64,000 nt of DNA, taken from NCBI RefSeq assembly GCF_014297595.2, contig NZ_CP060414.2, forward strand, positions 868,001 through 932,000. The letters run 5' to 3'. The notes under the pieces were generated by a model, which was not told the origin of the DNA, ran no database searches, and saw only the letters and a list, made by a program, of their open reading frames with translations. This document shows, one piece after another, positions 37,339-46,837 of this stretch (position 1 is its first letter; each line of letters starts with the position of its first letter). Origin of the DNA: Neisseria musculi (GTDB lineage Bacteria; Pseudomonadota; Gammaproteobacteria; Burkholderiales; Neisseriaceae). The position numbers and the translations under genes were made by a program.

Positions 37339-38208
37339 ATGCGCGAATCCAACCGCCGTGCGGCACCCATGCTGGTTGCGGGCTGCGTGATTTTCGGCCT
37401 CGGCAGCCTGATTGTGAAAATCGTGCCGGTGGGCGCGTATGCCGTTGCCTTTTGGCGTTTGGCGGTGGCGGCGGTGATTTTTTGGGCGTTGTTGCGTTTT
37501 TTCGGGCAGAAACTGCCGAAAAGCCGGCAGGCGTTGCGTTACGCCCTGCTTTCGGGCGCGTTTCTCGGCTTCGACCTGGCTTTGTGGCACGAAAGCATTT
37601 ATGCGGTCGGTCCCGGCATTTCCACTCTGCTCAACAGCCTGCAAATCTTTTTTCTTACGGCCATCGGTTTTTTCTTTTTCGGCGAACGTTTGGGCAAAAT
37701 GCAATTGCTCAGCCTGATAATGGCGGTGGCGGGCGTGGCACTGATTGCCGGCCCCGAATTCGGCCGCAATCAAAGCGCAGGCTGGGGATTGGTAAGCGGG
37801 ATTGTGTCGGGCTCGATGCTGGCGTTGTCGATGGTAATGGTGCGCAAAACCCATCAGGCCGAAGCCACGCCGCTGTTTCCGATGATGATGCTGGTCAGCC
37901 TCGGCGGCATGGCCGCGCTGGTGCTGCCTATGCTGCTGCTCGATGCCGGCAACCTCTACCCCGCTACCCCGCGCGATATCGGCCTGATTGTGATTTACGG
38001 CGCAGTGATGCAGTGCTTCGCCTGGGGGCTGGTTGCCTATGCGGTTGGGCTGCTCCCGTTGTCGCTGACCGGCCTGTTGCTGCTGAGCGAGCCCGCAGCA
38101 GCGCTGCTTATCGACTATTTCTGGCTCGACAAGCCCATCAACGGCCTGCAATGGGGCGGCGCGGCCTTAACGCTGGCGGCGGTTTACCTAGGGTCTGTTG
38201 ACAATTGA
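37339..38208 (+). CDS. EamA-family (DMT superfamily) permease, 3' end altered by a MITE
   Basis: This 289-residue membrane protein has ten hydrophobic segments in two EamA repeats (GCVIFGLGSLIVKIVPVGAY and later VSGSMLALSMVMVRK). It probably exports a metabolite; the substrate is unknown. The final codons (GSVDN then stop) come from the left end of a 160-bp MITE, so the natural C-terminus was replaced. As the last helix is complete (GGAALTLAAVYLG), the protein may still fold. An upstream DUS hairpin separates it from the divergent PPIase gene. Confidence 0.88.
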   Translation: MRESNRRAAPMLVAGCVIFGLGSLIVKIVPVGAYAVAFWRLAVAAVIFWALLRFFGQKLPKSRQALRYALLSGAFLGFDLALWHESIYAVGPGISTLLNSLQIFFLTAIGFFFFGERLGKMQLLSLIMAVAGVALIAGPEFGRNQSAGWGLVSGIVSGSMLALSMVMVRKTHQAEATPLFPMMMLVSLGGMAALVLPMLLLDAGNLYPATPRDIGLIVIYGAVMQCFAWGLVAYAVGLLPLSLTGLLLLSEPAAALLIDYFWLDKPINGLQWGGAALTLAAVYLGSVDN

Positions 38209-38350
38209 CCAACGCAGCGGCTTTTTGAGGTAAAAACCGCATATGCAAGGCAAAAAGCGCAGCAAGGTTGGACACCTTGCGAGCATTTTTAACGCCGCAG
38301 ACGCGCGATTTTGACCAAAAATACCGCCGTTGCGTCATGTCAACAGACCC
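38191..38350. mobile_element. 160-bp MITE with 13-bp terminal inverted repeats and TA duplication
   Basis: GGGTCTGTTGACA at 38191 is repeated in inverse at 38338-38350. TA is present on both flanks (38189-38190 and 38351-38352). The subterminal parts also pair imperfectly (ACGCAGCGGCTTTTT versus ACGCAACGGCGGTATTTTT). No coding capacity is seen. TA duplications and this type of end suggest mobilisation by an IS5/IS427-group or similar transposase, not present in the window. Confidence 0.85.
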
Positions 38351-38439
38351 TAAGTTCGCAGCAGAGAAACCGCCATGCGTAAGGGCGGTGTATCGTGTAA
38401 AATAGCCGCATCTGCAATCTTTACCGCGCCGTTTCCGCC

Positions 38440-38763
38440 ATGAGCCTGTTTGCTGCCACCTTTTCCGCCGCGCCCGGCCGCTGCATGGCTTTCAAAACCG
38501 TGGGCAAAGGCGGTGCACCCGTTGGATTGACGTACCGCAAAGAGCCGGTGTTCGAGCAAGACAGCGACCGGCGTTTTTTCAGCGGTGATGAAACCGATGA
38601 ATTGACCGCTGATTCTGCAAATTTCACCGTGTGCGGCATAAGCAGCAGCACCCGCAGCCGCCCTGCCGTTGCCGAACGGCCCGCCCAACCCGCCGGCACA
38701 GCATGGAAAACCGGCCGAAACGGCAAATTCCACCCCGCCGCCGATTGGCGGCCGCAAGATTGA
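38440..38763 (+). CDS. hypothetical protein, 107 residues
   Basis: I do not recognise a family. The frame begins MSLFAATFSAAPGRCMAFKT, has a basic central part (GLTYRKEPVFEQDSDRRFFSG, split by a DETDEL acid run) and a Pro/Arg-rich end. Its AT-rich upstream (TAAAAT at 38397) could be a -10 element. No strong Shine-Dalgarno is seen. It lies between a MITE and ribH in the same orientation. The second half has less typical composition, and a frameshift cannot be excluded. Confidence 0.5.
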   Translation: MSLFAATFSAAPGRCMAFKTVGKGGAPVGLTYRKEPVFEQDSDRRFFSGDETDELTADSANFTVCGISSSTRSRPAVAERPAQPAGTAWKTGRNGKFHPAADWRPQD

Positions 38764-38820
38764 TTTTCAAACGGCCCAATCCATTTTTTACCGTTTCACC
38801 ACTTAAACTACGGAAAACCT

Positions 38821-39297
38821 ATGAACACCATCCAACCCGACCACAACGGCACCAACCTGCGCATCGGCATCGTACAGGCACGTTTCAGCAACGAAATCGG
38901 CAGCGCCATGCTCAAAGTGTGCACCGGCAAACTCATCCAGCTCGGCGTTCACACTGACGACATCACCGTTGCCACCGTTCCCGGCGCGCTCGAAGTGCCG
39001 CTGGTGCTGCAAAACATGGCCGCATCCCGGCAATATGATGCCCTGATTGCCATCGGTGCCGTTATCCGAGGCGAAACCTACCATTTCGAGCTGGTGGCCA
39101 ACGAATCCGGTGCCGGCATTACCCGCGTGGGGTTGGACTACAACATCCCCATCGCCAATGCCATTCTCACCACCGAAAACGATGCGCAGGCGCGGGCGCG
39201 CATCGAAGAGAAAGCCGCCGATGCAGCCGTGGTAGCCGTAGAATGCGCCAATCTCACCAACCTGCTGCTGCAAGATCAGTTTGAAGATGAAGTCTGA
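38821..39297 (+). CDS. ribH: 6,7-dimethyl-8-ribityllumazine synthase
   Basis: This 158-residue enzyme condenses the pyrimidine and butanone phosphate precursors of riboflavin. The core blocks are [34 protein letters not shown], and the active-site [19 protein letters not shown] with the catalytic His88. Length and order match the icosahedral lumazine synthase family. nusB follows 240 bp downstream, a pairing often seen, here with an extra spacer containing DUS copies. Confidence 0.96.
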   Translation: MNTIQPDHNGTNLRIGIVQARFSNEIGSAMLKVCTGKLIQLGVHTDDITVATVPGALEVPLVLQNMAASRQYDALIAIGAVIRGETYHFELVANESGAGITRVGLDYNIPIANAILTTENDAQARARIEEKAADAAVVAVECANLTNLLLQDQFEDEV

Positions 39298-39539
39298 CAG
39301 GGTTCAGACGGCCCGAACGGCACATTTTTTAATATAGCGGTTGACACACATATTTATCGCATTGGGCAAGCCCGCAGACCGTGCAGCCGCCGCTGAACCG
39401 GCTCCATTGCCGTTTCAGCGGCCGTAAAACTAAAACCGTTTTTTGAACCGAAGCACAACAACGCAACAGCAGAAACCAAGCCGCTTCACCAAGCCGGCTC
39501 AGGCCGTCTGAAACTCTGCCGCACAACCGAGGAAACACC

Positions 39540-39965
39540 ATGAAAACACCCCGCCGCCGCGCCCGTGAATTTACCGTACAGGCACTTTACCAATCGGCAC
39601 TCAACCACACCTCTGCCTCCGAAACCGCCCAAAACATCAACGAAAGCAGCGGCTTCAAAAAAGCCGACAGCGAATTGTTTACCGCCCTCTTTTTCGGCAC
39701 CCACGCCAACCGGCAAGAATATATGCAGCAAATCCGCCCCCTGCTCGACCGTGATGAAAACGATCTCAGCCCCATCGAGCGCGCCGTATTGCTGATGGCC
39801 TGCCACGAGCTTGCCGCCATGCCCGAAACGCCCTATCCTGTGATTATCAACGAAGCCATCGAAGTAACCAAAACCTTCGGCGGCACAGACGGTCATAAGT
39901 TTGTGAACGGCATACTCGACAAACTCGCCGCCCGGCTGCGTCCGAACGATCCCAAACGCGGCTGA
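39540..39965 (+). CDS. nusB: transcription antitermination factor NusB
   Basis: This 141-residue all-helical protein binds boxA RNA with NusE and supports rRNA antitermination. The text RRRAREFTVQALYQSALN at the start, DRDENDLSPIERAVLLMACHEL and VIINEAIEVTKTFGGTDGHKFVNGILDKLA at the end is diagnostic. Length fits. It stands after ribH in the same direction and before a long repeat-rich spacer. Confidence 0.95.
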   Translation: MKTPRRRAREFTVQALYQSALNHTSASETAQNINESSGFKKADSELFTALFFGTHANRQEYMQQIRPLLDRDENDLSPIERAVLLMACHELAAMPETPYPVIINEAIEVTKTFGGTDGHKFVNGILDKLAARLRPNDPKRG

Positions 39966-40342
39966 ACAAGACCCGGCAGCAGGCATGCTGCAACATTGCC
40001 GTTATTTAAGCGGCTGCATTTGCAGCAAAACAAACCGCAAACACAACACAGCGAATCCTCGCTGCCGGCAAGCCAAACCATACCGACACTACAGAGCCGA
40101 CCCGGTTGCCGCTTGGGCGGGCGATCCGCAAATCGTTCCCTTTGCACTCGAGCACGGCAACGATAGGCCAAACCATACCGGCCTGCATATGGCGGATTAA
40201 CCAAACTTCCGCTACAGCGTTGCTGTGCCTTACCATACTGATTGTACTGCCTGCGGCCTGCGGCCTTAATCCGCCATACTCGGGCTTGCCCGGGCATGGA
40301 CGGAACACCGACCCCGAAACACACTTGAGGCCGTCTGAAAAG

Positions 40343-40813
40343 TTTTCAGACGGCCTCGATATTGGAAAAAACCGGATTCTCTGCATTTTCTTCACCAAAC
40401 AGTTTTTGTTTTGGCTGAAAACGATGGCTGCACCATTTCGGGTATACAAAAACTGTGCGGCGTTACCGCGTCTTACAGCATTCTTAACAACGCTTGGCCA
40501 TACCCAAACCCTGTTCGGGCAAACGGAAAGTGTAACAACACCAAAACTTTCTATATTTGAGGCCGTCTGAAAACTTTCAGACGGCCTCAAGGTTGGGCGG
40601 GCTCGGGTTGTTTACACTTGCTGCACCCAACAGCTTTTGCTTTTGCCGAAAACGATGGATCCGTAATTTCGGTATGCGCACAACTGCGCGGAGCTCCGCT
40701 CCTTACGGCATTTCCGGCCACGTTTCCAAACCGGTGTCCGGGTTAAAACTAAAAGTGTAAACACCGGGATTTTCTACATTTCAGGCCGTCTGAAAACTTT
40801 CAGACGGCCTGAA
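40343..40813. repeat. two diverged tandem ~220-bp blocks, each ending in a DUS palindrome
   Basis: The first block (about 40358-40590) and second block (about 40591-40813) share AACAG[C/T]TTTTG[C/T]TTTTG-CTGAAAACGATGG-type text (40400 and 40629), a later GTGTAA-AAC-A-C-A box (40529 and 40755) and a final near-identical DUS hairpin. Outside these parts similarity is low. Confidence 0.6.
40780..40813 (-). terminator. inverted DUS terminator of tkt
   Basis: TTCAGGCCGTCTGAAA and TTTCAGACGGCCTGAA form a perfect 16-bp stem, 17 bp past the tkt stop. Confidence 0.82.
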
Positions 40814-40829
40814 GGTTTGGGCAAACGGT

Positions 40830-42818
40830 TTATTGTAAAACCGCTTTCACGGTATCTGCCACGTTCTCTGCGGTGAAGCCGAATTGTTGGAACAACTGCT
40901 CGGCGGGAGCGGATTCGCCGAAACGGTCAAGGCCGACCACCGCGCCGTCCAAGCCCACATACCGGTACCAGCCGCCGGTTGCGCCCGCTTCCACGGCGAT
41001 GCGCGGCAGCCCCAACGGCAACACGCTGCTGCGGTAGGCTTCGTCTTGACGCTCAAACACATTGGTCGAGGGCATGGACACCACATTCACCAACACGCCC
41101 TGCCCGGCCAGCAGGGTTTGCGCCTCTAAGGCCAGCCCCACTTCGGAGCCTGTTGCGATAACCACTGCCCGCGCCGCGCCCCCTTCGGCTTCGCTGACCA
41201 CGTAGCCGCCGCGCTTGATGTTATCCAACTGCACCGGGCTGCGCGGGATAAACGGCAGGTTTTGACGGCTGAAAATCAGGCTGCTGGGGCGCTCTGCTGC
41301 TTTAACGGCCTCAACCCACGCCACCAGGCTTTCGGCAGTGTCGCAGGGGCGCCATACGTCCATATTGGGAATCAGGCGCAGGGTGGCGGTTTGCTCTACC
41401 GGCTGGTGGGTGGGGCCGTCTTCGCCCAAGCCGATGGAATCGTGGGTAAACACAAACACGGGGTTGATTTTCATCAGCGCAGCCATGCGCAGAGCGTTGC
41501 GGGCGTATTCGCTGAACATCAGAAAAGTAGCGCCGAAAGGTTTTACGCCGCCGTGCAGCACCATGCCGTTGATGATGGCGGCCATGCCGAATTCGCGCAC
41601 ACCGTAGTGGATATAGTTGCCGCCGTTTTCGCGCGTAACCGATACGCTGCCCGGCCAGTCTGTGAGGTTGGACGGAGTGAGGTCCGCCGAGCCTCCCACC
41701 AGTTCGGGCAACACTTCGGCCAGAATTTCAATGCTGTTTTGGCTGGCTTTGCGGGTGGCGATTTTCTCGGCTTTGTCGCACACTTCTTTCAAAGCCGTCT
41801 GAACATAAGCATCGAAGCCGGCGGGCAGTTCGCGGTTCATGCGGCGCACAAATTCGGCGGCTTTTTCGGGAAACGCGGCCTGATATTCGGCAAACAGCGC
41901 GTTCCAACCGTTTTCCAGCGCCGCACCTTTTTCTTTGGCACTCCAGCCTTCATACACTTCCTGCGGGATTTCAAACGCGCCGTAATGCCAGCCCAAATGG
42001 CGGCGGGTGGCCTCGATTTCTTCTGCTCCCAACGGTGCGCCGTGGGTTTTGTGGCTGCCCTCTTTGGTGGCCGCGCCTTTGCCGATAAGGGTTTTGCAGC
42101 AGATGATGGAGGGTTTGCCGGTTTCGGCTTTGGCCTGCGCGATGGCGGCTTCGAGGGCGGCGGTATCGTGGCCGTTCACATCCGGCACCACGTGCCAGCC
42201 GTAACTTTCGAAACGTTGCGCAATGTTTTCGGTAAACCAGCCGTCCACTTTTCCGTCTATGGAAATATTATTATCGTCATATAAAACAATCAATTTGCCC
42301 AGCCCCAGCGTACCGGCCAGCGAGCAGGCCTCGTGTGACACGCCCTCCATCAGGCAGCCGTCGCCCGCAAACACATAAGTGTGGTGGTCGACAATATCCA
42401 AGCCTTCACGGTTGAACTCGGCCGCCAGAATTTTTTCGGCCAGCGCCATGCCCACGGCGTTGGCAATGCCCTGACCCAGCGGGCCGGTGGTGGTTTCCAC
42501 GCCTTCGGTGTAGCCGTATTCGGGGTGGCCGGGGGTGTTGCTGTGCAGTTGGCGGAAGTTTTTCAAATCATCGATCGAAACCTGGTAGCCCGTGAGGTGC
42601 AGCAGGCTGTAGAGCAGCATCGAGGCGTGGCCGTTGGATAAAACAAAACGGTCGCGGTTGTAAAATTTAGGGTTGGCGGGATTGTGGTTTAAAAATTTCG
42701 TCCACAACACTTCGGCCATTTCGGCCATGCCCATCGGCGCGCCGGGGTGGCCGGAATTGGCTCTCTGTACTGCATCGGCAGATAAGAAACGGATGGCGTT
42801 TGCCAGTTGTGAAGCCAT
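40830..42818 (-). CDS. tkt: transketolase
   Basis: This 662-residue thiamine-diphosphate enzyme moves two-carbon units in the pentose phosphate pathway. It has the N-terminal [20 protein letters not shown], the TPP motif [18 protein letters not shown], then [13 protein letters not shown], the pyrimidine domain with [19 protein letters not shown] and the C-terminal domain with [10 protein letters not shown]. The order and size are standard. It is transcribed alone, bounded by a strong DUS hairpin. Confidence 0.97.
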   Translation of the reverse strand: MASQLANAIRFLSADAVQRANSGHPGAPMGMAEMAEVLWTKFLNHNPANPKFYNRDRFVLSNGHASMLLYSLLHLTGYQVSIDDLKNFRQLHSNTPGHPEYGYTEGVETTTGPLGQGIANAVGMALAEKILAAEFNREGLDIVDHHTYVFAGDGCLMEGVSHEACSLAGTLGLGKLIVLYDDNNISIDGKVDGWFTENIAQRFESYGWHVVPDVNGHDTAALEAAIAQAKAETGKPSIICCKTLIGKGAATKEGSHKTHGAPLGAEEIEATRRHLGWHYGAFEIPQEVYEGWSAKEKGAALENGWNALFAEYQAAFPEKAAEFVRRMNRELPAGFDAYVQTALKEVCDKAEKIATRKASQNSIEILAEVLPELVGGSADLTPSNLTDWPGSVSVTRENGGNYIHYGVREFGMAAIINGMVLHGGVKPFGATFLMFSEYARNALRMAALMKINPVFVFTHDSIGLGEDGPTHQPVEQTATLRLIPNMDVWRPCDTAESLVAWVEAVKAAERPSSLIFSRQNLPFIPRSPVQLDNIKRGGYVVSEAEGGAARAVVIATGSEVGLALEAQTLLAGQGVLVNVVSMPSTNVFERQDEAYRSSVLPLGLPRIAVEAGATGGWYRYVGLDGAVVGLDRFGESAPAEQLFQQFGFTAENVADTVKAVLQ

Positions 42819-43040
42819 TTGGATACCTTCTCTGATAGGGGTGTAGAAACGTTTCCGATTATCGCCTGATTCGCGGGGGCTTTCAAGATTGGAAAACCTG
42901 CTTATGCCGCCGTACCCACACTCAAGAAAACCGTTTTGCAGGCCGCTGAAAGCAATAACACAACCGGTTGTGCCGGCTGTATTGCCGTGTGTCGGAATGT
43001 GCGGATTTGCTGTGCGGCGGCCTATTTATCCCCACGCTGC

Positions 43041-43688
43041 TTAAGCCACGCTGAATTCAGCCTGCACGATTCCGCCCAAATCCAACACCGCCCGGTCGCC
43101 GGAATGCAGTTCGCCCACCCCGGCGGGGGTGCCGGTGAACACCAAATCACCCGCTTTAAGGCCGTAAGTGGTAGCCAACTCCTGCAAAACCGCCGCAATC
43201 GGGTAAACCATCAATGCGGTCTGCCCCTGCTGGCGCAGCCCGCCGTTTATGGTTAAGGTGAAGGTGCAGTCTTGCGGGTCGGCCAGACTGCCTGCTGCCG
43301 TAAAATCCGACACACACGCGGCGCCGCGGAAGCCTTTGGCCTTTGTCCACGGCAGCCCTTTTTCTTTCAGACGGCTTTGGATGTCGCGGGCGGTTAAATC
43401 CAGGCCGACACCGTAGCCTGCCACAATATTTTCAATATCACTTTCAAGGCCGTCTGAATCTTTTCCGACCAGCAAAACCAACTCGCATTCATAATGCACA
43501 GAAGTGCTGTATGCCGGCAGCCCGATGGTGCCGCCGCTGCGCAGAATGCTGTTGTTCGGCTTCATAAACACCACCGGCTCGGTTGGTGCCTCATTTTTCA
43601 GTTCGGCAATATGAGCTGCATAATTGCGGCCGATGCAATAGATATTGTTCACACGCACAGCTCGGTCTTCCAAATAAATCTGCGTCAT
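43041..43688 (-). CDS. fumarylacetoacetate hydrolase (FAH) family protein
   Basis: This 215-residue metal-dependent enzyme has IYCIGRNYAAHIAELKNEAP at the start, then FMKPNNSILRSGG, HYECELVLLVGKD with the metal-binding Glu pair, LDLTARDIQSRLKEKGLPW and a final DLVFTGTPAGVGELHSGD. It resembles YcgM/acylpyruvase-type FAH proteins that cut beta-diketones or decarboxylate oxaloacetate. The substrate is not known. The ATG at 43688 has AAAGGA upstream, so the longer in-frame start is rejected. Confidence 0.9.
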   Translation of the reverse strand: MTQIYLEDRAVRVNNIYCIGRNYAAHIAELKNEAPTEPVVFMKPNNSILRSGGTIGLPAYSTSVHYECELVLLVGKDSDGLESDIENIVAGYGVGLDLTARDIQSRLKEKGLPWTKAKGFRGAACVSDFTAAGSLADPQDCTFTLTINGGLRQQGQTALMVYPIAAVLQELATTYGLKAGDLVFTGTPAGVGELHSGDRAVLDLGGIVQAEFSVA

Positions 43689-44263
43689 AACGTTTCCTTT
43701 TTTTGTTCGGACGGCCAAATACGATTATAGGCCGCCGCACGGTTTGCTGCACCTGGGCCGGCGTATAACGAAACTCCGTCAACCAAGCAAAGCCGCTTCT
43801 TCGGATTCTTTTCAGACGGCCCGGTGATGCGCCCGCCATAAAGCAGAAAACGCAACCCCGAACCCTTATCCGGCTTTTACCTTGCCTGAGCCACCGCCCC
43901 GTTTACCTGCAGGCGCAATCATGCCCCCTTATTTCCATTACGGCCTTGCCCGGCTCCGGCTCAAAAACAGCCTTATAAACCGATAAAGCAGCAACAGAAT
44001 CCGTCCATATCGTTTTGCACTGTCTGCAACATGCTGCCTTATGCCATACCGAAAATGAAGAAATTGTCGGGGTTGGCGGTATAGAATGCGGTGCAGGTTA
44101 TTAAGCCCTTCACTCGGCAACTGAGTTAAATCGGCTTTACGTTTCTAAGACATGCCCCTTGACATACCCCTTTACATAGGGCGCGCTATAGAGGCCGTCT
44201 GAAAGATTTTGCAGCGTTCAAACGGCCTGATATGATTGCCCCACTATTGAAAAGATATTTGCC
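43689..44263. other. spacer between FAH gene and tatD, no gene supported
   Basis: It contains DUS or partial DUS copies (about 43811 and 44193) and TTGACA at 44160 without a convincing -10. Nothing else is recognised. Confidence 0.5.
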
Positions 44264-45031
44264 ATGAAGCTGACCGACACCCACTGCCACCTTGCCGACC
44301 CTGCCCTGCTCGGCAGCCTGCCGCAGGTTTTCGCCGCTGCCCGCGCGGCAGGCGTTTGCCGTTTTATCGTGCCGGCCACGCAGCGCAGCGATTTTGCCGA
44401 TGTGGCGGCGTTATCGGCCTTACCGTCAGTGCATATCGCGCTGGGCATTCACCCGTGGTTTGCCGGCGCGGCCATAGAGCGTGATTTTGCAGAACTGGAG
44501 CAGCAATTGCTCAAACACCCGAAAGCATTGGTAGGGGAAATCGGTTTGGATTACGGCAGGGCGCAAACGCAGGCGCAGCGGCAACGGCAGATTGTGGTGT
44601 TCGAGCATCAGCTTGTGTTGGCACAACGGCTGCACCGCCCGGTGATTATTCACAATCTGAAAGCAGCGGCTGCAATCATGCAGTCGGTGAAAAACTGCCG
44701 TTTCACGCAAGGCGGCATTGTTCATGCCTTTTCCGGCAGTTTGGAAGAGGCACGGGCATTTATGGATTACGGGTTCAAAATCGGCATCGGTTCACTGCTG
44801 CTCAACCCTGCCGCGCGCAAAGCCCGCCGTGCGGCCGCCGAATTGCCGGCAGAAAATATTGTATTGGAAACAGACAGCCCGTTTATGCTGAAAAACGCCG
44901 TTAATACACCGGCCAACGTGCAGAAAATCGCTGCAGCCGCCGCACAACTGCGGGGTATCAAACCCGAAGACCTGGCCGCACAAACCGAGAGGAATGTGAA
45001 TGCCCTACTGGCCGATATTAACAGGCTGTAA
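44264..45031 (+). CDS. TatD-family metal-dependent hydrolase/nuclease
   Basis: This 255-residue TIM-barrel hydrolase has the metal-binding DTHCHL (His7, His9), IGLDYGRAQTQAQRQ with a conserved acidic residue, VIIHNLKAA, GIVHAFSGSLEEA and the C-terminal ETDSPFM. TatD proteins act as DNases or in related phosphoester hydrolysis; the closest type here is YjjV. It is transcribed from a short AT-rich leader and followed by a mobile-element cluster. Confidence 0.92.
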   Translation: MKLTDTHCHLADPALLGSLPQVFAAARAAGVCRFIVPATQRSDFADVAALSALPSVHIALGIHPWFAGAAIERDFAELEQQLLKHPKALVGEIGLDYGRAQTQAQRQRQIVVFEHQLVLAQRLHRPVIIHNLKAAAAIMQSVKNCRFTQGGIVHAFSGSLEEARAFMDYGFKIGIGSLLLNPAARKARRAAAELPAENIVLETDSPFMLKNAVNTPANVQKIAAAAAQLRGIKPEDLAAQTERNVNALLADINRL

Positions 45032-45231
45032 GCATGTCCTTGCCTAGTGTTTGGGCTCTTGAATTCGAATTCAAAGTGCAGCTTTCTGCAGCAAAAAACC
45101 GCACCTAATATCACCCTCCAAACTTCCCCGCTATTATATTGCCCAAAAATTCCAACGGTAAGTGGAATTTCCGTAGAAGAAATGCAATCCCTTTGAACAC
45201 AAAAGTTTAACAACAATGTAGATAAAAAATT

Positions 45232-45944
45232 GGGGCTAACGTAGATTAGCAGTCATGATAGGCTGCTAAAATGAAGATAACAAACTGTAAATTAAGCAAA
45301 AAAAGCACAGAAGACACTACTCAGATATTTTGTGCCGGAAGTTACCGCCGTTCGGCTGCCGATGTATTGGGTATCCGGCCCAACACCGCCATACTCTTTT
45401 ACCGCAAAATCCGCCTCGTCATCAGCCGTCATTCGGCCTTGGAGGCCGATCAGGTTTTTGAAGGTTCCGTAGAGTCAGATGAGCGCTGCTCCGGCGGTAA
45501 GCGCAAAGGAAAACGCGGCACAGGAGCCGCAGGCAAAGTGGTGGTTTTCGGTATCCTCAAACATGGCGGCAAGGTTTATACCGTGGTCGTGGATAACGCC
45601 AAAAAAGAGAGTTTGTTGCCTGTTATTGCGAAGAAAATCATGCCGGACAGTGTGGTGTATACCGACAGTTTAAGCAGCGATGATGTCCTGGATGTCGGCG
45701 GTTTTCACCACCATAGGATTAACCACGGCAAGACATTTGCCCAGAGACAAAACCACATCAACGGCATTGGGAATTTTTGGAATCAGGCCAAGCGTGTGCT
45801 ACGCAAATACAACGGAATCGACCGGAAGTCTTTTCCCCTATTCTTGAAAGAATGCGGGTTTCGTTTTAACTTTGGCACACCAAGTGAGCAGTTGAAAATC
45901 TTGCGGGATTGGTGTGGTATTTAGGGCTAAGCTACTTCAGCCCC
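45232..45944 (+). mobile_element. IS1595-family copy with nearly intact transposase
   Basis: The left end GGGGCTAACGTAGATTAGCA matches the inverse of the right end (GGGGCTGAAGTAGCTTAGCC) imperfectly. The element abuts a second, inverted, degraded copy at its right. No matching target duplication is visible, which suggests rearrangement after insertion. A near-identical copy exists at about 57246. Confidence 0.82.
45271..45924 (+). CDS. IS1595-family transposase, catalytic motif altered
   Basis: This 217-residue frame is open throughout. It has the N-terminal DTTQIFCAGSYRRSAADVLG, the ISXO2-like domain with KVVVFGILKHGGKVYTVVVD, VVYTDSLSSDDVLDV and INGIGNFWNQAKRVLRKYNG, and ends near LKECGFRFNFGTPS. 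The usual first-catalytic block ELDESYFGG is changed to ESDERCSGG. The Asp remains, but the aromatic and Gly residues are lost, so activity is doubtful. The family is secure. Confidence 0.82.
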   Translation: MKITNCKLSKKSTEDTTQIFCAGSYRRSAADVLGIRPNTAILFYRKIRLVISRHSALEADQVFEGSVESDERCSGGKRKGKRGTGAAGKVVVFGILKHGGKVYTVVVDNAKKESLLPVIAKKIMPDSVVYTDSLSSDDVLDVGGFHHHRINHGKTFAQRQNHINGIGNFWNQAKRVLRKYNGIDRKSFPLFLKECGFRFNFGTPSEQLKILRDWCGI

Positions 45945-46545
45945 TAATAAAAAGTCTGTTTCGGTACACCGTTAAATTTAACCAAGCGGTTTTTGGCATA
46001 ACCCCAAAACAATTCGATGCCGTTAATGTGTTGCGCACCCCGGGCGAACTCGTCTGCACCATGATGTACCCTGAAGTGCTTTTCACAGCCCATATCGACC
46101 AAGCCGTGATAGCCGCGCCAGCCGTCAGTATTGATGACAATTTCAATAGCAACCCGCCCTCGAATAACCTGTTGCAGTGTAGCTTTCGAAGTATCCGGCA
46201 CGATTTCGGTATAGACTTTGTCGTCCCGTTTTAAGATGCCGAAAACAATGGTTTTGCCTCCCTCTCCCCCGCCCGCCCTCGGATGCGTTTGGAGCCGAAG
46301 TAGGATTCGTCCAGTTCGACCACACCGGCAGAGGGAGTTTGCCGTTCACATTCAGCAGCCATACGGCAACGCAGTTTGAGAAACAGATATTGGCACTTTG
46401 GGTACTGATGCCGGTGAGTCTGGCGGTATCGGAAGCGGTCAAATCAAGTGTGAAAAGGCGCAGGATTTGACGGAATTTTGATTCGGTAATTTTACTGAAC
46501 TTTTGGTATTTGTTTTTAATAGGTATATCAGAAGCTTAACATCAT
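45945..46545 (-). mobile_element. degenerate IS1595-family copy, inverted
   Basis: Minus-strand transposase pieces occur: LTASDTARLTGISTQSAN near 46440, then in other frames SAGVVELDESYFGSKR and VFGILKRDDKVYTEIVPDTS, and IVINTDGWRGYHGLVDMGCE with INGIELFWGYAKNRLVKFNG near 45990. At least two frameshifts separate them. The outer end reads GCTTACGAAGCAAAATCAGC. The inner end is cut at the neighbouring IS. A second copy with an internal deletion is at 56680. Confidence 0.82.
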
Positions 46546-46792
46546 TTTTGCTGATTTTGCTTCGTAAGCCACATATTTAATTTAGATATGAACACATTTA
46601 GATTTAGCATTATCTATTGTTATGGAATTAATGGTGCTACTTATTTTTCTAATCTACTATTTTCTACTATTTTTCTGAAGAGAGATCAATGGAGTGAGAG
46701 ATAAACTGTTTCCGTTTCGCTTGAGTAGCCTGACGAACTGCCCTGTTAATAAACCGCAGCGGAACGTTACTGGTCTATTTTGCATTTTACGA

Positions 46793-46798
46793 TATAAT
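46793..46798 (+). promoter_or_regulatory. putative -10 element before the EEP gene
   Basis: TATAAT lies 40 bp upstream of the start codon. A matching -35 is not clear. Confidence 0.45.
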
Positions 46799-46837
46799 TC
46801 AATTATCAGGCAAAACAACAACAACGGAACACACATT

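Larger units (their letters stand above)
39966..40829. other. 864-bp repeat-rich spacer between nusB and tkt
   Basis: No gene is supported. It contains two AACCATACCG motifs (about 40076 and 40173), three DUS palindromes (40327, 40557, 40780) and two diverged copies of a ~220-bp block described separately. Confidence 0.6.

Noticed and set aside
41262..42284. 340-codon plus-strand frame within transketolase
   Set aside because: It is antisense to conserved transketolase motifs.
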